A DNA stretch of 10,641 bases from DASQDN01 sp035630195 (GTDB taxonomy: Bacteria; Acidobacteriota; Terriglobia; Bryobacterales; Bryobacteraceae). The stretch spans positions 1 through 10,641 of the forward strand of contig DASQLD010000344.1 of the NCBI GenBank assembly GCA_035630195.1, in the 5' to 3' direction. The notes below the pieces were generated by a model. That model was not told where the DNA came from, made no database searches, and was given only the letters and a program-made list of their open reading frames with translations. The translations under genes and the position numbers were made by a program. Below are positions 7,531-10,641 of this stretch, in pieces; the stretch's first letter is position 1, and each line of letters starts with the position of its first letter.

Positions 7531-8754
7531 TCATCTCCTCCGACTGGATTTGCCGCGGGCCGCGGCTGCATGTTCCGATTTGCCATTTTGCACACCAGAG
7601 AACGTCCCGGAATGCGCCGACGTTTGCGGAGTATTCCCCCGAGCGCTGCTGGTGTTCAGGTCGTTGTGATTCGTGCGATTGACGTTCTGATTTTGATGGG
7701 CGTTCCTGTTCACGTTCTGATCGACATTCTGGTTGATGTTCGCATTGCGGTTAATATTGGCGTTCTGGTTCACATTTACGTTCCGGTTTACGTTCACGTT
7801 GTTATTCACATTCACGTTCCGATTGACGTTCACATTCGTGCGGCGATAGGCGTTGGTGTTGACGTACGCGTTTGGCCTTGCATAGAAGCCACGGTTGACA
7901 CCGCCCCATGAGTGGACGTAGGTATTATGGTTTCCCCAGGTTCGTCCCCACGCGCTGTTGTGGACGATGACCGTGTGAGAACTCCAACCAAAGCCGCCGT
8001 TATGTCCCCAATAACTGTTGCAGTAGTTATTACTCAGCGCTACACCCGTCATGAACCCGATGGCGGCCGCCGCAACGACGGCCCCGGTCGAAGGCCCCGA
8101 AGGCGGTGGCGGGGCGGGCGCGTAGACCACTTGCGGGTTATAAGTGGGAACGTAAATGACCGTCGGACTGGCAGGTTGAATCTCGATGACCTGGGGAGAA
8201 CTCTGGACCACGGTAGTCTGTTGCGTTGTTTTGAGGTTCCCGGCATCCTGCGCCTTCTTGCGCATGCGCTGCACCGCGTCCATGACGTCTCCGCGCTGAA
8301 CCAGGGTTGCATCTCCGAGCCTCTGCGTCCAAGCCAAATCCTTAATCATGAGATCGAGAACGGGCGGAAAGGCAATCAGAGCCTGGACGCTGGGATCAAA
8401 GGCGAGCTGCGCAGAGTCCATTGCCTGCGCCAGGGCGTCGCCTTTCAAGATTTTGTGCTCGGCGGCCCACTTGGCGGCATCGGGAAGCTGCTCAGAAAAA
8501 GTGGCTGCCGCTAACACCTGCGCCAACAAAGGATCGGGATACAGAGCGATACGGGCTACTATATCGTCGAGCGCGGCGGCGTCGAGTTTCGGAGGTTGCT
8601 GTTCTGCCTGCTGCGCCGGTTCTTGCGCCACAAGCTTTCGCGGCGCAACAAGTGCGCAGGGGCCTACCGTAAGAATCGCAAGAATGTTGCCGGCAACCAA
8701 GAACCGGCGATTGATTGTGTCAAGAAAGACTCGCATACATTTACTTTTGCTCAA
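7531..8754 (-). CDS. DUF3300 family exported protein with Asn-ladder repeat tail
   Basis: A 407-residue protein from a TTG at 8754, which has GGAAG upstream; an ATG at 8736 (residue 7) is an alternative that keeps the signal segment. The N-terminus is basic then hydrophobic (about 15-38), consistent with a signal peptide or anchor. Residues about 58-210 are the DUF3300 core (LDDIVARIALYPDPLLAQVL, then DLAWTQRLGDA and VIYVPTYNPQVVY). A proline stretch (APPPPSGP) and a short hydrophobic Ala-rich segment (225-240) follow. A Trp/Asn/His/Gly-rich region covers about 241-300, then a repeat in which Asn occupies every second position (307-354), and a charged tail ending RGKSSRRR. Function of the family is unknown; the exported, low-complexity tail suggests an envelope or matrix role. 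It overlaps DUF2950. Confidence 0.92.
   Translation of the reverse strand: MSKSKCMRVFLDTINRRFLVAGNILAILTVGPCALVAPRKLVAQEPAQQAEQQPPKLDAAALDDIVARIALYPDPLLAQVLAAATFSEQLPDAAKWAAEHKILKGDALAQAMDSAQLAFDPSVQALIAFPPVLDLMIKDLAWTQRLGDATLVQRGDVMDAVQRMRKKAQDAGNLKTTQQTTVVQSSPQVIEIQPASPTVIYVPTYNPQVVYAPAPPPPSGPSTGAVVAAAAIGFMTGVALSNNYCNSYWGHNGGFGWSSHTVIVHNSAWGRTWGNHNTYVHSWGGVNRGFYARPNAYVNTNAYRRTNVNVNRNVNVNNNVNVNRNVNVNQNANINRNANINQNVDQNVNRNAHQNQNVNRTNHNDLNTSSARGNTPQTSAHSGTFSGVQNGKSEHAAAARGKSSRRR
7693..7836 (-). repeat. 36-bp tandem repeat encoding a 12-residue Asn-alternating unit
   Basis: Within the DUF3300 gene, residues 307-354 form four consecutive 12-residue units: NVNVNRNVNVNN, NVNVNRNVNVNQ, NANINRNANINQ and a decayed NVDQNVNRNAHQ. 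Asn alternates with Val, Ala, Ile, Arg or Gln. Units differ by base substitutions, so the repeat is not a fresh slippage product. In an extended strand all Asn side chains would lie on one face. Confidence 0.85.
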
Positions 8755-8776
8755 ACCTACTTCCGCTCAAAATGAA

Positions 8777-9411
8777 CTATTGCCGCGCCATCGCAATCCG
8801 GTAACGCTCTTCGGGACTGATCAGGTGGTCGTGAATCATCCTTCTCGAGGTCGATCTGGACCCAGTGGACCTCACCGGTGAAGGCATTGTTCTCCGGCCC
8901 GTAATCGGGAGAGACGGTCGAGCCGGTCTCCTTACCCAGGTCGCAGGTTTCGTCGGCGGAGAACAACATCGGCACGGTCATGTCGACGCGGCCCTCACCG
9001 TCTTTCTTGCCGTCTACGAAGAGCGACACGCCCCGCCTTTCGCAAGGCCGCCACCATCGTACTTGAACTCCATGCGTACCTGATGCTTCCCAGCGGGAAT
9101 GGGCTGCGTCCCTTCGGTATAGTACCTGTGAATACCGAAGAAGTTGTAGCAGTGTTTCAGCTTGCCGTTCAGGGCATAGAGACTCCAGCCGCCGACGCCG
9201 CCTCCGAGCGCGATAATGACGCCGCTGGCGCTCCAAAGCCGTAGTCGTCAACCAGCCCGATGAATCCATTGGGCGCTGCTGTCGGCGGACGCAACGGCTT
9301 GATCGGCGCGAATTTCGTATCTGGATCTTTGACGTCGTAAGTAGTCAGTCCCACATGCTGCGCGTCAGGGATGGGCAGAATCGATCGCGGCATGTTATCT
9401 TGCGAACTCAT
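8777..9411 (-). pseudogene. Arylsulfatase with the catalytic middle deleted
   Basis: Remnant of a large sulfatase that would cleave sulfate esters. The ATG at 9411 (AGGGA upstream) opens MSSQDNMPRSILPIPDAQHV, then GLTTYDVKDPDTKF and DDYGFGA, the usual arylsulfatase N-terminus up to the first metal-binding aspartates. At about 9222-9232 the frame changes and the sequence jumps to the C-terminal domain: SGVIIALGGGVGGWSLYALN, then CYNFFGIHRYYTEGTQPIPA and EFKYDGGGLAKG. A one-base shift near 9031 leads to VSLFVDGKKDGEGRVDMTVP, FSADETCD and NAFTGEVHWVQIDL. A last shift near 8841 gives HDHLISPEERYRIAMARQ and TAG at 8777-8779. Intact relatives have roughly 750 residues; the sulfatase C-x-P-x-R active-site region is gone. 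Not functional. Confidence 0.88.
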
Positions 9412-9984
9412 GGCGGTCCCTTCTCAAAGTCGAATAGAGCCCTCGAAACGGCCCAGAATGCTCTGGTTTGGAATTGCCGCAGCAGATTAGGCGAACAGGT
9501 AATATGGACAAATTCACATATTCGAACGAGTCAGGCCACAGACGCGGCGGCACAGGCTTTGCTTCTTTTTATTTTTGGCAAATTGATCGCAAGTACCATG
9601 GCGAGATCGTCTTGAACGGCGGAGTATTTGAATCAACGCGGCGCCGAGTGTCGCGGTGAAATCCGCAAGCTCCTCTACGAGCGCATTGACGGCCGTTGGG
9701 GGTGACACCATCTCGAAGGGCCAGCAATCGAACAGAACTTGCAGCCTACGACGAAGTCGCGTTTCGGCCCGGTTGGGTGATGTTTACTCCGACGGAGTTC
9801 CGCCAGAATCCGCCGGTCTTCAGACTGATGCGGCGGCGGGCCTGCGCTGCGCGATTTTCTCAGACCTCGACGGTCCGGCAGTAGCCGTCGAGGGACTCTT
9901 GCTCGCTGGTGCAGCGCTTCAGAAGGTCGAGGACGTCCGTCTTCGTCCTCAAGGTTCCGCATGCGGCAAGCAGCCGATAACGGA
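9412..9984. other. Stretch without a recognised gene, about 570 bases
   Basis: Open frames exist on both strands but none shows a family I recognise or a convincing start. A minus-strand frame at about 9865-9940 reads TDVLDLLKRCTSEQESLDGY, which has protein-like composition and ends at a stop. A plus-strand frame near 9770-9830 reads GWVMFTPTEFRQNPPVFRLM. Both may be chance or remnants. No tRNA-like fold, repeat array or transposon end was seen by eye. Confidence 0.45.
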
Positions 9985-10641
9985 TCATGCTTGCTCGACG
10001 TCTTGGTCCAGCCGGTCGAGTTCGCGTTTATACCGGCTACGGTCTTTCCAGTGAACCCATGCGATCACGCAATTCTGCATTGCGAGGGCGCCCAACAGCG
10101 TCACACCACTTAGGACGCGGAATCCGGGAACCGCAACAGCCATCCCGTACAGGATGAGCAATACGGCGGGCAGAGACCAGTACACGAACTCGCGATACCC
10201 GAGGCCCATTTGACGTATCAGTTCGCGACGATGGAATGCGCGCAACTCATCCCAGGACAATGAAGTAGGAACCGAGGTCGATCGGCCGCGGACAGCGTAC
10301 GACCGCCACGTGGCGCCAATCCAGCCAATGGTCATCGCAAGACTCACCGACTCGTGGAACTGCCACGCTCCCCGGCATTGAGCAGGAAACCTCCGATGAC
10401 CAACAGCACGCTGACCAGCACGATGGCGTTGCGGATCCAAACCTGCGTCTGGAAGTGTTCCGCACGGCTCCGCAGGTCCCCGGGAACCCCGGCGGCGCAC
10501 AACGATCCGCCCGCTACGATTCGCCGCATCTGGCTCCTCAGTACTTGGGGCACGGTAGTCACCACATCGCCCACGTAACCCAGCCATCTTGCGCGCGCTC
10601 CGCGTTCGCCGAATCGTTCTTGCAGATCGCCGAGTACTGGT
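9985..10641 (-). pseudogene. Multi-pass membrane protein split by a frameshift (5' end outside window)
   Basis: The frame entering from the right edge reads PVLGDLQERFGERGARARWL and VGDVVTTVPQVLRSQMRRI, close to the short motif (GDLxEEF and a following helix) found before many Acidobacteriota permeases and in small membrane proteins. It continues into a membrane segment IRNAIVLVSVLLVIGGFLLN and stops at about 10346. The second frame picks up at about 10370 with AWQFHESVSLAMTIGWIGAT and three further hydrophobic segments (about 10290-10330, 10110-10180, 10060-10110), ending KRELDRLDQDVEQA at TGA 9985-9987. The loss of one G in a run near 10368-10374 would explain the break. It may be a true pseudogene or a sequencing error; function unknown. 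Confidence 0.6.

Noticed and set aside
7258..7911. Long plus-strand frame rich in Val/Ile/His with striking periodicity
   Set aside because: It is the antisense shadow of the DUF3300 Asn repeat; AAC/GTT-type codons read backwards give Val-rich dipeptides. No start signal or family support.
7912..8514. 200-codon plus-strand open frame
   Set aside because: Fully antisense to the well-supported DUF3300 core; composition is that of a shadow frame.
9656..10054. 132-codon plus-strand frame
   Set aside because: Overlaps the end of the minus-strand membrane protein, has low-complexity Ser/Arg composition and no recognised motif.

Overview
The window looks like chromosomal DNA from an Acidobacteriota bacterium (Solibacter or Bryobacter-like). 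This rests on protein-family recognition only: a C-terminal half of an ADOP/MacB-type permease, a Pkn-type kinase with a TolB-like tail (in ruins), a DUF3300/DUF2950 pair, an acetamidase/formamidase-family protein with a signal peptide, an ArsR-VOC pair, and a large arylsulfatase (in ruins). No rRNA, tRNA, CRISPR array, intact transposase or phage gene was seen.

Layout, left to right. (1) Positions 1-2353, plus strand: a permease cut by the window edge, then an aldo/keto reductase 5 bases after its stop, probably co-transcribed. (2) 2386-2927, plus strand: a collapsed Ser/Thr kinase. Its first 13 codons, catalytic core fragments and last ~55 codons survive, with two internal deletions, stops and frameshifts. 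(3) 3095-3481: a small VOC-fold protein whose stop codon lies in the loop of a perfect 8-bp hairpin. (4) 3622-5656, minus strand, read right to left: an exported acetamidase/formamidase-family protein, then an ArsR-type repressor and a second VOC protein joined by a TGATG overlap. A strong promoter with an inverted repeat over its -35 box lies just before the ArsR start. (5) 5657-6290: about 630 bases with no intact gene, holding a possible TonB C-terminal remnant. (6) 6291-8754, minus strand: DUF3300 protein then DUF2950 protein, overlapping at ATGA, followed by a separately promoted small basic protein of unknown function. (7) 8777-9411, minus strand: an arylsulfatase reduced to its two ends. 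(8) 9412-9984: no gene recognised. (9) 9985-10641, minus strand: a multi-pass membrane protein split by a frameshift and cut by the right edge.

Two themes stand out. The first is gene decay: two clear pseudogenes (kinase and sulfatase) keep both ends of the parent gene but have lost the middle, and a membrane gene and a possible TonB tail also look damaged. The second is the surface or envelope-directed DUF3300/DUF2950 operon, whose DUF3300 protein ends in a 12-residue repeat with Asn at every second position. Two minus-strand genes (ArsR and the 97-residue protein) have promoter -10 boxes so close to the start codon that their mRNAs would be leaderless. I found no convincing new multi-gene defence or mobile system. 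The most novel-looking pieces are the Asn-ladder repeat, the small basic protein, and the end-preserving pseudogenes.
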